Positions 8,705-16,072 of a stretch of DNA of 29,486 nucleotides are shown here, in pieces. This DNA is from Bog-1181 sp964565765 (GTDB taxonomy: Bacteria; Oederibacteriota; PGYV01; Palsa-1178), in the NCBI GenBank assembly GCA_964565765.1, contig CAZMGF010000031.1:1-29486 (forward strand), read 5' to 3'. How positions within the stretch are numbered: position 1 is the stretch's first letter; each line of letters starts with the position of its first letter. Both the position numbers and the translations under genes were made by a program. The notes under the pieces were generated by a model, which ran no database searches, was not told the origin of the DNA, and saw only the letters and a program-made list of their open reading frames with translations.

Positions 8705-9229
8705 TTAAACGGGCTTTTTAGTCGGCATCATGGTGAATATTATCAGCTTGTCTTCCTTGAACGGCTCGCCTTCAAGCGCCCCGTTTATGGACACATGCTT
8801 GAAGATCAGGTCCGTTATTTCCTTGCCGCGCTGTTCCTTGTATTCCATCTCCCTGCCCCTGAACCTTATCACAAATTTAACCTTAAAACCCTTGATAAGG
8901 AACTCATTGGCGTGGTCGAGTTTTATACCCAGGTCGTGCTTGTCAATATTCGGCCTTACCTGAATCTCCTTTACAACAACCACATGCTGTTTCTTTTTCG
9001 CTTCTTTGTCCTTTTTCAACTGCTCATAACGGAACTTTCCGTAATCGAGAATCTTGCATACCGGCGGTTTGGCGTTCGGGCTTATCTCAACCAGGTCAAC
9101 CCCTTTTTCCTCCGCCTTTCTTATTGCATCCGGAACCGACATCACTCCGAGCGAATTTCCCTGCTCGTCGATCACCCTGACTTCACTTACCCTGATCTGG
9201 CTGTTGGTCCTTAACTCTGTGAATGAAAT
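8705..9229 (-). CDS. infC: Translation initiation factor IF-3 with ATT start codon
   Basis: IF-3 binds the 30S subunit and checks start codons. The protein has the ELRTNSQIRVSEVRVI opening, the VDLVEISPNAKPPVCKILDYGK linker region (given here only in part: PPVCKILDYG), and the C-terminal IRFRGREMEYKEQRG block. I place the start at the ATT at 9227-9229, giving 174 residues. AAGGAGG (9238-9244) lies 8 nt before it, and mature-like sequence begins there. The in-frame ATG at 9265 lies inside the loop of a terminator hairpin, upstream of the Shine-Dalgarno, and cannot be the normal start. A rare AUU start is an established feature of infC in other bacteria, where IF-3 discriminates against it and so limits its own synthesis. 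Confidence 0.95.
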   Translation of the reverse strand: MSFTELRTNSQIRVSEVRVIDEQGNSLGVMSVPDAIRKAEEKGVDLVEISPNAKPPVCKILDYGKFRYEQLKKDKEAKKKQHVVVVKEIQVRPNIDKHDLGIKLDHANEFLIKGFKVKFVIRFRGREMEYKEQRGKEITDLIFKHVSINGALEGEPFKEDKLIIFTMMPTKKPV

Positions 9230-9364
9230 ACGCTCCACCTCCTTAAAAAAATAAAAAGACGGCATAAAGCCGTCTTCTCCTATATATTATTCATATATAT
9301 TCTTTTTTGAACCCTTTCGGCAAATGCCTGGGGGTGAGAAGCAAATGGCTTCTTCTTGCTAAGT
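9230..9364 (-). promoter_or_regulatory. infC operon leader, candidate L20-type autoregulatory RNA
   Basis: The predicted transcript start near 9364 leaves a leader of about 135 nt. It holds a 6-bp hairpin (9337-9353), a stacked hairpin around GGCAAATGCC (9319-9328) closed by CCC/GGG, and a terminator-like hairpin (9245-9276) touching the Shine-Dalgarno. Both upstream loops carry the same CATTTG sequence on the RNA strand. Control of this operon by L20 binding to its leader is known in Bacillus and in Escherichia coli, by different folds. That this leader works the same way is inference. Confidence 0.55.
9245..9276 (-). terminator. Terminator-like hairpin (attenuator) before infC
   Basis: AAGACGGC pairs perfectly with GCCGTCTT around a 5-nt loop, followed on the minus strand by TTTTATTTTTTT. 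It lies between the consensus promoter at 9371-9399 and the infC Shine-Dalgarno at 9238-9244. It therefore would stop transcripts before the operon, which marks it as an attenuator rather than an end-of-operon terminator. Confidence 0.75.
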
Positions 9365-9370
9365 GCGTCA

Positions 9371-9399
9371 ATGATACAAAAATAAGCGGGATTTGTCAA
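9371..9399 (-). promoter_or_regulatory. Sigma-70 promoter of infC-rpmI-rplT
   Basis: On the minus strand there is a perfect -35 (TTGACA, 9394-9399), a 17-bp spacer and a -10 of TATCAT (9371-9376). The spacer contains AATCCCGCT and is nearly the same as that of the fur promoter at 29260-29288. Confidence 0.85.
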
Positions 9400-9441
9400 C
9401 ATATAAGAAAAAATTTATTTCATATTTTCCCTGTTTAAGGC

Positions 9442-10461
9442 TTACTTTGCCGCCTTATGTTTCCCGAGATGGCTGAATGTCGGCATTGACTCATAAATCG
9501 GCCTTAAAGATTTTAAACCGTGAAAATACATTGAAAAATCGCGGTACCAGCTCATATTGCACTGGTTGCATTTTATCATTTTAAGGTCCTTGTTTTTCAG
9601 CTCCCATAGGCTGCCAAGCGGATTTGGCAGGTGCATGCACGGGTATATATTAAAAAACCAGTCAATGAACAGCACTTTCGACCCGCCGTAACAGTGATAT
9701 TTGGCCTTGCTTGGATGGTCAAGATAATTAATGATGTTCTTCATCGACGATACGCTGTTCAATATCCTGTATTTGCCGCTCTTTTTGAGTTTTATGGCCT
9801 CTTCAAGCGCCTTTATTACAGCTTCAGGCGGCAGCTGTACGGTATCGCCGCCAAGCGGATATACCTTTGATTTGGAAACCTCCGGATAATTAACCGATAT
9901 GTAATCAAAACCCATATTGTCTATCTTTGAAAACAGGAGATCCAGCCTGTCGTGGCTTTCCTTCCAGATAAGCACCGATGCCATGGTTTTAATCCCGTGC
10001 TTTTTCGCCAGGGCGACGCCTTTTTCAATGTGCCCCAGCAATCCGGGTATGCCGCGTGATTTGTCGACTATTGCCGGGTCGAAGGAATCCACTGATATAC
10101 TTAAAAAATCCGCTCCGGCCTCTTTTAATCTTTTTATATTTTCTTCGGTTAAAAGCCTGGCATCCGCGTTTAACACCGAAGTATGAATGTGCCTGTGCGA
10201 GGCGTGCTTTACAAAATCAAAGACATTTGGGTTAAAAAGCGGATCCCCGCCCGTCATTGTGATATGCGCGACACCCAGCTCAGCGAGCTTGTCAATGGCC
10301 CTGATTCCGTCTTCCCTGCTGATTATCACCTTTTCTTTCTGTTTCCATATTCCGCAAAAGGTGCACCTTGCTGTGCAGCAGTTGGTGATGCCGAATTCGG
10401 CCACCCTGATCCTGTTCGTAAGAAACATTTTTACAAAATGAGCCCTTTTTTTCCTGATCAT
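9442..10461 (-). CDS. Radical SAM protein with SPASM-like C-terminal cysteines
   Basis: A 339-residue radical SAM enzyme. The cluster motif is C29-x3-C33-x2-C36 within CCTARCTFCGIW. The SAM-binding GGDP motif is at 71-74 in TMTGGDPLFNP, and the rest follows a partial TIM barrel. The C-terminal part has C257, C275 and a C298-x2-C301 pair around FFNIYPC, which resembles a SPASM or twitch domain able to hold one auxiliary iron-sulfur cluster. Such proteins modify peptides or carry out cofactor and lipid chemistry, but nothing here shows the substrate. It stands alone between the infC promoter and an unknown gene. The ATG is supported by TGGAG 7 to 8 nt upstream. The catalytic class is sure; the exact subfamily is not. 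Confidence 0.88.
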   Translation of the reverse strand: MIRKKRAHFVKMFLTNRIRVAEFGITNCCTARCTFCGIWKQKEKVIISREDGIRAIDKLAELGVAHITMTGGDPLFNPNVFDFVKHASHRHIHTSVLNADARLLTEENIKRLKEAGADFLSISVDSFDPAIVDKSRGIPGLLGHIEKGVALAKKHGIKTMASVLIWKESHDRLDLLFSKIDNMGFDYISVNYPEVSKSKVYPLGGDTVQLPPEAVIKALEEAIKLKKSGKYRILNSVSSMKNIINYLDHPSKAKYHCYGGSKVLFIDWFFNIYPCMHLPNPLGSLWELKNKDLKMIKCNQCNMSWYRDFSMYFHGLKSLRPIYESMPTFSHLGKHKAAK

Positions 10462-10513
10462 ATTTAACTCCAGTATTTATTTTTTTCCGGCTTAAGGCCG
10501 CATGTATAACTGA

Positions 10514-10540
10514 CGCGGGAAAGCTTTAAAACAACCCGCG
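10514..10540 (-). other. Inverted repeat in the leader of the radical SAM gene
   Basis: CGCGGG and CCCGCG form a perfect 6-bp stem with a 15-nt loop that contains the small palindrome AAAGCTTT. It lies 53 bp upstream of the radical SAM start, in an otherwise AT-rich 180-bp gap. It may be a regulatory hairpin. It lacks a U-run on the minus strand, so it is not a convincing terminator. Confidence 0.35.
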
Positions 10541-10641
10541 CATTATGCCGATATATAATAACATAAAACAGATAAAAAAAAGAGTTTTTTATGGGTTAAT
10601 TTAAACGCAATTTTGGGAAAATAGGGGCTTCTTTTTATTTA

Positions 10642-11220
10642 TTAATTTTCAGCGTGCCAGTCCAGGTAATATTCCTGTATCTTTTTCATCCCCTCGCCGC
10701 AGAGGCCGAAAGTTATATATTTATGTGAAATCATGCTATTGTCAACGGCCTTTTTCTCGCTTTCCCATATTCCGTCATTCACTTTTTTATAATGAACCAC
10801 CACATATAATTTTTTATTCATATGTTCAGGGACATTTATCATGCTGCCGGTAATCGAACAGCAGTCCTGCCGGAAAAGCCCGCTCCCCGCCGGATTCAGG
10901 CAAATAACAAAAAGCAGGCACGACATAGCAAAAGTAATAATGATTGAAAATAAAGCAGGGAGCCCGAGCACCAGTTTTTTGCGGTACTTTGAAGTTTTAC
11001 CGGTGTATTTTCCGGCTCTTTTTACCCAGCAATCCGTGGATTCGCCGAATTTTCTGTTTAATAAAAAATAGGTATTCCTGTCTTTTACACCGCTTATCCA
11101 GTATAAAGCACCGCTTTCAAGCGAGAAAAAACCCGGAGTATTAAATAATTTTAAGCCGGGAACGGCTGTTTTTTTCGGCAGCTTTATGTTTTGCAACTTT
11201 TCCTTGTTTTTTTTACGCAT
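10642..11220 (-). CDS. Unknown protein with one transmembrane segment
   Basis: A 192-residue protein that I do not recognise. The N-terminal 80 residues are rich in Lys and aromatics and lack a signal peptide. One strong hydrophobic helix spans about residues 84-108 (VLGLPALFSIIITFAMSCLL). An outer part of about 80 residues follows with several Cys (QDCCSITG and FGLCGEG) and a Trp/Tyr-rich end. The charge pattern suggests a cytoplasmic N-terminus and an extracytoplasmic C-terminus. The start has no strong Shine-Dalgarno, but a consensus promoter lies at 11289-11317, about 70 bp upstream. It is separated from both neighbours by AT-rich gaps and seems to be its own transcription unit. Confidence 0.65.
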   Translation of the reverse strand: MRKKNKEKLQNIKLPKKTAVPGLKLFNTPGFFSLESGALYWISGVKDRNTYFLLNRKFGESTDCWVKRAGKYTGKTSKYRKKLVLGLPALFSIIITFAMSCLLFVICLNPAGSGLFRQDCCSITGSMINVPEHMNKKLYVVVHYKKVNDGIWESEKKAVDNSMISHKYITFGLCGEGMKKIQEYYLDWHAEN

Positions 11221-11288
11221 AACTCAGCCCCAGGCTCCTAAAATAGCAGACTAATATACTTTTTATCCTTTTCACTCTTCCCAATCTA

Positions 11289-11317
11289 TTTATATATCAA
11301 TATAATTATTTTGTCAA
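11289..11317 (-). promoter_or_regulatory. Sigma-70 promoter of the one-TM protein gene
   Basis: On the minus strand: TTGACA (11312-11317), 17-bp spacer, TATAAA (11289-11294). It lies in a 200-bp AT-rich gap and points at the gene starting at 11220. The rest of this gap (11318-11420) is AT-rich with no gene or clear hairpin. Confidence 0.75.
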
Positions 11318-11420
11318 GTATATAATATTCTTCCCATTATATTTACAATAATATAATTTAAAATATTATAGAATCGCATGGAAAAATAAGGAATAATAAA
11401 ACAGTATATAATTATCCGTT

Positions 11421-11801
11421 TTATTCTTTATTGCGGTTTAATATAAGGTGGACCTTTTCTCTCAATTCTTCAAACGAAAGCCCCTTTTGTACATAATCAT
11501 CAGCCATTGTTTTTTTCATTTCAGGTTCAATATCCGCCCTGGATAGGGCGGAATAATAGGCCACAAAGATATTTTTCAGCCTGCCGTCTGATTTAATCGC
11601 GCTGCATACATCATAACCCGACATTTTAGGCATCATTATATCCAGCAGAACAAGGTCGGGTTTTTCTTTCTTAACCATATTAAGGCATTCCACCCCGCTC
11701 AAAGCTGTGCTGATTTCCCAGCCCGGGTCCTCAAGCGCCATCTTTGTGAGCTGTAACATGCTCTGCACGTCGTCAACTATCATTATCTTTTTTTTTGTCA
11801 T
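11421..11801 (-). CDS. Single-domain response regulator (receiver only)
   Basis: A 126-residue CheY-like receiver. The acidic pair is D10-D11, the phospho-acceptor is D54 (LVLLDIMMP), the switch residue is S84 and the conserved lysine is K106 (YVQKG). There is no output domain, so it must act through another protein or as part of a phosphorelay. Its ATG overlaps the stop of the histidine kinase gene as ATGA, so the two are made together and are almost certainly partners. No output gene with a DNA-binding domain lies nearby, and the final target is unknown. Confidence 0.95.
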   Translation of the reverse strand: MTKKKIMIVDDVQSMLQLTKMALEDPGWEISTALSGVECLNMVKKEKPDLVLLDIMMPKMSGYDVCSAIKSDGRLKNIFVAYYSALSRADIEPEMKKTMADDYVQKGLSFEELREKVHLILNRNKE

Positions 11802-13042
11802 TTATCCGCCACCTTACCGGCGGGTATCAATATAAAAAATACAGCCCCCCTGCCTTTTCCCCTTGATTCCACCCAGAGATCCCCGCCATGCGCCCTTATT
11901 ATATCCCTTGCCGTTGACAAACCAAGCCCCATGCCGGGGTGTTCCCTTTTTATGGAATTGTCCGCCTGATAAAACCTGTCAAAAATATTTTCCTGTTCAT
12001 TGACGGCGATCCCCGGGCCGTAGTCTTTTACAAAAAACAGCACGGACGGCGCCTGAATTTTAATTGTCCGGCCGGATGGGGGGCTTGTCCTGCTCCCGTC
12101 AACCGGCTCCATTCCAATTATTATTTTCGAGCCCGCTTCGGAAAATTTAACGGCATTGTCAATTATATTATTAAGCGCCTTTAAAAATAATGTTTCATCA
12201 AGATCAACCGGAATATAATTTTCGCTAATTTCCACGGCCAGCGATATATTCTTTTTATTTGCCTGCTCATCGGCGGCGGAGATGAAGTTCCTCAACAGTT
12301 GTACGGCATTTACACGGGCCCTGCTCACCGCAATTGTTCCACCCCGCACAACGGAACTATTAAGAATGTCCTCGATTATGTTATCCAGTTTTTTTGAATT
12401 TGTTTCAATTTCCTTAAGGTATTCGTTTATACTGCCCGTCTGTCCGCATCCCGCAAGTTCCTGTTTTATCAGGGCGGTGTAGCCTTTTATAATTGTAAGC
12501 GGCGTCCGCAGCTCATGCGAGGCCATTGAAATAAAATTTGTTTTCATGGAGTCCAGTTCCCTGAGTTTTCTATAACTTTTTTTTAAAGCATTTTCAGCAA
12601 GTTTACGGCTTGTAATATCCTCAAATGCCGCAAGCACCGATCTCCCGGATTTTGTTCCTATACTGACGGTGGATACCAAAAGCGCGCGTTTGATTTTTTT
12701 TCCGGATTTTTTTGAAATGAATTCAACTGTTTTATTTTCAACCGATTTTCCTGTCCTGAATGTGTATTCAATGGCCTGTCTTATCCCGCAATCCGGGCAT
12801 TTTTTACCGCCGCCGCATTCCGGCCCGTTTTTAAGCCTGCTGCCGCAGAATATCAAATCACCGCACATCATTCCCGACGCCCTTGAAGCGCTGACGCCGG
12901 TATATTTTTCCATTGCGCCGTTTATTCTCTTAATCCTGGCATTGCCGTCGGTAATCATCATCATCAACGGAAACTTATCCATAAAAGCATTAAGTTCATG
13001 TTTGCCCCGGATTCTTTCTCCGAAGCTTTTTTTTGTCTTCAA
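11798..13042 (-). CDS. PAS-domain sensor histidine kinase with Cys-rich PAS
   Basis: A 414-residue kinase without transmembrane helices. An N-terminal PAS domain (about 20-145) contains five cysteines, C60, C66, C76, C82 and C85, in FCGSRL and CGGGKKCPDCGIR. The HisKA domain follows, with H176 in SHELRTP. The HATPase domain has N-box NNIIDNAVKFS, G1 KDYGPGI, F-box IFDRFYQ and G2 GMGLGLS. The soluble PAS and clustered Cys suggest sensing of redox state, metal or a bound cofactor in the cytoplasm. The start is a TTG with CTGGGGG 7 nt before it; an ATG does not occur in frame until M21, which would cut into the PAS. It pairs with the receiver gene by a 4-bp overlap. Confidence 0.93.
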   Translation of the reverse strand: MKTKKSFGERIRGKHELNAFMDKFPLMMMITDGNARIKRINGAMEKYTGVSASRASGMMCGDLIFCGSRLKNGPECGGGKKCPDCGIRQAIEYTFRTGKSVENKTVEFISKKSGKKIKRALLVSTVSIGTKSGRSVLAAFEDITSRKLAENALKKSYRKLRELDSMKTNFISMASHELRTPLTIIKGYTALIKQELAGCGQTGSINEYLKEIETNSKKLDNIIEDILNSSVVRGGTIAVSRARVNAVQLLRNFISAADEQANKKNISLAVEISENYIPVDLDETLFLKALNNIIDNAVKFSEAGSKIIIGMEPVDGSRTSPPSGRTIKIQAPSVLFFVKDYGPGIAVNEQENIFDRFYQADNSIKREHPGMGLGLSTARDIIRAHGGDLWVESRGKGRGAVFFILIPAGKVADK

Positions 13043-13106
13043 TTAAACGCCCCCAGTGTAAAAAAACTACGTTTGATTGATATTCCGCCCATGATTGTCT
13101 ATTCAA

Positions 13107-13115
13107 ATTATAGCA
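13107..13115 (-). promoter_or_regulatory. Extended -10 promoter of the histidine kinase operon
   Basis: TGCTATAAT on the minus strand is a perfect -10 with the TGn extension. No good -35 is present at 16 to 18 bp, which is usual for extended -10 promoters. It would give a transcript start about 60 bp upstream of the TTG start codon. Confidence 0.65.
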
Positions 13116-13133
13116 TATAAATTATTGTATTTC

Positions 13134-13283
13134 TCACCCTATTTTCAGCACCGACCTGAAATGTACCTTAGACGTCATCATCCTGTCAAAGGATTCAGCG
13201 GCTTTTTCAAGCGGATATGTTTCTATCATGGGCAAAATGTTAAAAAGGACGCTGAACTTTACCGCGTCCGCCGGTCTTACCCC
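13134..13283 (-). pseudogene. C-terminal remnant of a zinc-type alcohol dehydrogenase
   Basis: An open stretch without a start codon, between murJ and the histidine kinase gene. Translated on the minus strand it reads RPADAVKFSVLFNILPMIET, then YPLEKAAESFDRMM, TSKVHFRSVLKIG and a TGA at 13134. This matches the C-terminal end of medium-chain, zinc-dependent alcohol dehydrogenases, where a PMIETYPLE-like strand, an A-x-x-x-x-D/E-R-M helix and a final R-x-V-L-K strand are typical. About 300 upstream residues are missing and the frame runs into the 3' end of murJ. It is a decayed fragment, not a working gene. Confidence 0.72.
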
Positions 13284-13293
13284 TGGAATTTGT

Positions 13294-14889
13294 CTATACC
13301 GCCGCCTTGCCCCTCGACAGCCTGCGCTTTATCATGTCCATAAACGTTTTTGCCTCCTTTACCTTAAATAACGGCAGCAAAAAGGCGTAAATCACCGCCC
13401 CCGCCGCCATGCAGGTGAAAACAATGAACGCATTTGTTTTACGCGAGTAAACCGCATTAAAACGGCCCGTCATCCAGCGCGCCAGGAAATATACGGCAGC
13501 GCCCATTATCAACGATATTATGGTTATTTTCAGGGAGTATATTATAAGTTCTTTTGTCTTTAGGTCCCCTATAAATTTTTCCGTATAATGATAGAGCAGC
13601 CAGTACTGGATCACTCCCCCTATGGCGGTCGCGGCCGCGAGCCCCAAAAAGTTAAACGGAAACATCAGCGCCACGCACAGGACGATGTTTATTCCCATAA
13701 CGAGAGAGCTTATCTTCACCGCCGTTGATGCCTTATCAATGGCGTAAAAAACCTGGGTAAGTATTTTAATTCCGGTAAAAGCGAATACGGCGACACAGTA
13801 AACAGAGCTGACCTTTGCCGTATTAATCGAATCGGCATACGAGAACCTTCCATAATGCAGCAGCAGCGCATTTATGGGAAGGCTCAGAAATATCAACCCG
13901 GCGGAAGCCGGTATCGTTATAAAAAAAGCCTGCTTTAAGGATGAATGCACCGTTGCCCTCAGGCTTTCCGTATCCCCTCTTGCCGCGTATTGTGATATAT
14001 ATGGAAAAGATACCGTGGCTATGGCCACTCCGAACACGCCGAAAGGCAGCTGCATGAGCCTGTTGCCGTAATAAAGGTATGTGACGGCGCCGCCCGCAAG
14101 GAACGACGCAAGTATCGTATTTACAAGAAGGTTTATCTGCGTGACCGACTGCGCTATCGTTGCCGGAAGCATGAGCTTGCCGATTTTCCTCAGGCCGGGT
14201 TCGTTAAGGTCGATGAAAAATTTATACTTAAAACCTTCCTTTACCGCCGGTATCCACTGTATTATTATCTGCAGGACCGCTCCAATGAGCGCCCCGATCA
14301 CCCAGCCGTAAACCTGTCTCTCCGGTGCGCTGCCGAAAAGCGGGCATATCCAGAGCCCGGCCGCTATCATTCCCGCGTTTAATACAACCGGAGCGAAAGC
14401 CGGCATTGAGAATTTTTTTAGAGAGTTCAACACGCCCAGAAAAAGGGCCGCGATGGAAACAAAATAAATGAAGGGAAAAAGATACCTGGTTAACTGCACG
14501 GTAAGGTCAAATTTCGCCTTATCGTGAATGAAGCCCGGGGCCATTATCATTACAAGAGGTCCGGAAAAGAGCATGCCCAGAGCGGTTACAAGAATTAATA
14601 TTATATTAAGAACCGTCAGAACATTTGATGTGAGTATCCAGACATCTTCTTTTTTCTTTTTTTCAAGGTATTCGGTAAAAACCGGGATAAAGGCGGAAGA
14701 GAGGGCCCCTTCGGCGAGAAGGTTCCTGAGCATATTCGGGATGCGGAACGCCACAAAAAATGCGTCCGAAGCCATGCCCACGCCAAGCAGCGCGGCGTTC
14801 AGGGCGTCCCTTATGTAGCCCATAATGCGGGAAAGCATGGTAATAACGCTTACCGTAACGGCTGCTTTCGCTATATTTTTGGTTGTCAT
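13294..14889 (-). CDS. murJ: Lipid II flippase MurJ (MviN)
   Basis: A 531-residue polytopic membrane protein, the usual length for MurJ, which moves lipid II across the inner membrane for peptidoglycan synthesis. The N-terminal family blocks are clear: VSVITMLSRIMGYIRDA, SDAFFVAFRIPNMLRNLLAEGALSSAFIP (quoted here in part as RIPNMLRNLLAEGALSSAF) and LGVLNSLKKF. About 14 hydrophobic segments follow. The ATG gives the full conserved N-terminus; the Shine-Dalgarno is weak (GGGAT). The 3' end abuts the alcohol dehydrogenase remnant at 13134-13283. The gene immediately upstream (14915-15490) is 25 bp away and may share its transcript. Confidence 0.95.
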   Translation of the reverse strand: MTTKNIAKAAVTVSVITMLSRIMGYIRDALNAALLGVGMASDAFFVAFRIPNMLRNLLAEGALSSAFIPVFTEYLEKKKKEDVWILTSNVLTVLNIILILVTALGMLFSGPLVMIMAPGFIHDKAKFDLTVQLTRYLFPFIYFVSIAALFLGVLNSLKKFSMPAFAPVVLNAGMIAAGLWICPLFGSAPERQVYGWVIGALIGAVLQIIIQWIPAVKEGFKYKFFIDLNEPGLRKIGKLMLPATIAQSVTQINLLVNTILASFLAGGAVTYLYYGNRLMQLPFGVFGVAIATVSFPYISQYAARGDTESLRATVHSSLKQAFFITIPASAGLIFLSLPINALLLHYGRFSYADSINTAKVSSVYCVAVFAFTGIKILTQVFYAIDKASTAVKISSLVMGINIVLCVALMFPFNFLGLAAATAIGGVIQYWLLYHYTEKFIGDLKTKELIIYSLKITIISLIMGAAVYFLARWMTGRFNAVYSRKTNAFIVFTCMAAGAVIYAFLLPLFKVKEAKTFMDMIKRRLSRGKAAV

Positions 14890-14914
14890 TTATCCCGGCC
14901 GGCCCGCGGATACA

Positions 14915-15490
14915 TTAAAAATTCAGGCTGGCCAGCGGCGCGATAAAACCAGCCCCCGCCCCCATTGAATTAACCGTGCCTGGATTTGACGCCACATAAT
15001 AATTAATTCCGTTCGATATGGCGAAATAGCCGCCCTGTATGGCCATCGCGTATCCAAATCCCTTTAAATTATTCTGCGCCAGTATTCCAACGCATATGCC
15101 GCCGGCCAGCTGCGCAAGGCCGAAAAAAGCGTGTGAGCCTGATTCGTCCACCAGCTTTTTCCTTATATCCTCATCGTCAGAGGGCCAGTCGCTGTAATTT
15201 TTTCCGTAAATGGCAATCAGGGTATCCGCGATGCCGTAAGCCATCATTCCCACTCCAAGGCCGTGTCCGGCAGCGTCCCCGTTTACCGCGGCAATGAGCC
15301 CCGAGCCGAACGAAACCGCAGACCAGGTCCATAAAATTCCCGAAGATGTCTGCACCTGTTTTATCGGTGAATATACTATTATTGTTTTTTCTCCGGCTGT
15401 CGCGGTGGTGGGCTGGGCCAGTTTAACGTCATCGGCAAAAGCCGGAAAGGCGCAAAATATAAGTCCAATTACAAAAGCGGTTTTTTTCAT
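14915..15490 (-). CDS. Small exported or membrane protein of unknown function
   Basis: A 191-residue protein that I do not recognise. It opens with a good signal peptide (KKTAFVIGLIFCAFPAFA, cut about residue 19). Three or four weakly hydrophobic, Gly/Ala-rich stretches follow, such as GLGVGMMAYGIADTLIAIYG and FGLAQLAGGICVGILA, separated by an acidic, Asp-rich loop (SDDEDIRKK). This could be a small membrane protein or a beta-rich envelope protein. The ATG at 15490 is preferred to an ATG 11 codons earlier because AGGAGG stands 4 to 5 nt before it and the signal peptide begins there. A probable promoter lies at 15515-15543. Confidence 0.75.
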   Translation of the reverse strand: MKKTAFVIGLIFCAFPAFADDVKLAQPTTATAGEKTIIVYSPIKQVQTSSGILWTWSAVSFGSGLIAAVNGDAAGHGLGVGMMAYGIADTLIAIYGKNYSDWPSDDEDIRKKLVDESGSHAFFGLAQLAGGICVGILAQNNLKGFGYAMAIQGGYFAISNGINYYVASNPGTVNSMGAGAGFIAPLASLNF

Positions 15491-15514
15491 AAATCCTCCT
15501 GATTTGTTTTGATT

Positions 15515-15543
15515 ATTATACAATATCAGGGGGCATATTTAAA
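15515..15543 (-). promoter_or_regulatory. Promoter of the exported protein gene (possibly murJ too)
   Basis: On the minus strand: TTTAAA (15538-15543, 4 of 6 matches), 17-bp spacer, perfect TATAAT (15515-15520). It lies 25 bp before the start at 15490. Confidence 0.6.
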
Positions 15544-15550
15544 GGATAAG

Positions 15551-15943
15551 TTATATGGCCAGTTTGTTCTTTTCAAAGACAAAATCATCAATAAAATCCC
15601 TGTCTTTATCACGGAGTATAAGGAACTCCACATCTGTTTCAAAGTAACCTTTTTGTTCGTCCGATTCTTCGCAGTTTAAAATGCCGCAGCAGGCCTTTAT
15701 TATTTCATTTTTTTTGCCGTCAACCAGATGTATTTCAACAAGCATCGCATCATCTGCCCTTACCTCTTCCTTCATCATAAGCATCATGCCGCGCTTGTAA
15801 AGAAACTTTGCCTTTGCTGTTTTCGCGAGCCCCTGCCAGTTGCTGTCGTCCCTGTTCAATACCTTGTACTGCACAGTATAATCCACGAAGACCCTGGTTC
15901 CGAACCGCTCCTTATACATGTCTTCGATAAATTCAGGGAACAT
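15551..15943 (-). CDS. Degenerate PilZ-like domain protein
   Basis: A 130-residue cytoplasmic protein. The pattern of beta strands suggests a PilZ fold: an N-terminal RFGTR (an R-x3-R), then RVFVDYTVQYKVL, a middle LVEIHLVDG strand, and a closing FETDVEFLILRDKDRDFIDDF like the PilZ end helix. The second c-di-GMP motif, normally D/N-x-S-x-x-G, reads FLYKRG here, so the Asp/Asn and Ser are missing and binding of c-di-GMP is doubtful. A GAGGTGA Shine-Dalgarno 8 nt upstream fixes the start, and a promoter lies at 16035-16064. The call rests on strand pattern and is tentative; it may be an unrelated small protein. Confidence 0.5.
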   Translation of the reverse strand: MFPEFIEDMYKERFGTRVFVDYTVQYKVLNRDDSNWQGLAKTAKAKFLYKRGMMLMMKEEVRADDAMLVEIHLVDGKKNEIIKACCGILNCEESDEQKGYFETDVEFLILRDKDRDFIDDFVFEKNKLAI

Positions 15944-16034
15944 GTTTGGTCACCTCGCTTTGGCCGGATCTGCTTAATAAGAGCAAAATACATATTATTA
16001 TGAGCATTTTCTGTGCCGTCCGCTAAAACCATTT

Positions 16035-16064
16035 ATAATATAGATTTTGCAAAATATCTGACAA
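16035..16064 (-). promoter_or_regulatory. Promoter of the PilZ-like gene with internal palindrome
   Basis: On the minus strand: TTGTCA (16059-16064) with TATATT at 16 bp (16037-16042) or TATTAT at 18 bp (16035-16040). The spacer contains the perfect 12-bp palindrome ATTTTGCAAAAT (16044-16055), placed where a repressor could block polymerase. Confidence 0.55.
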
Positions 16065-16072
16065 TTAATCGC

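Noticed and set aside
9230..9265. An N-terminal extension of IF-3 beginning at the ATG at 9265
   Set aside because: That ATG is in a terminator loop and upstream of the Shine-Dalgarno, and the 12 added residues do not fit the family N-terminus.
13095..13343. An 82-codon plus-strand frame in the gap after murJ
   Set aside because: The same DNA read on the minus strand gives a clear dehydrogenase C-terminus (13134-13283). The plus-strand frame is its shadow.
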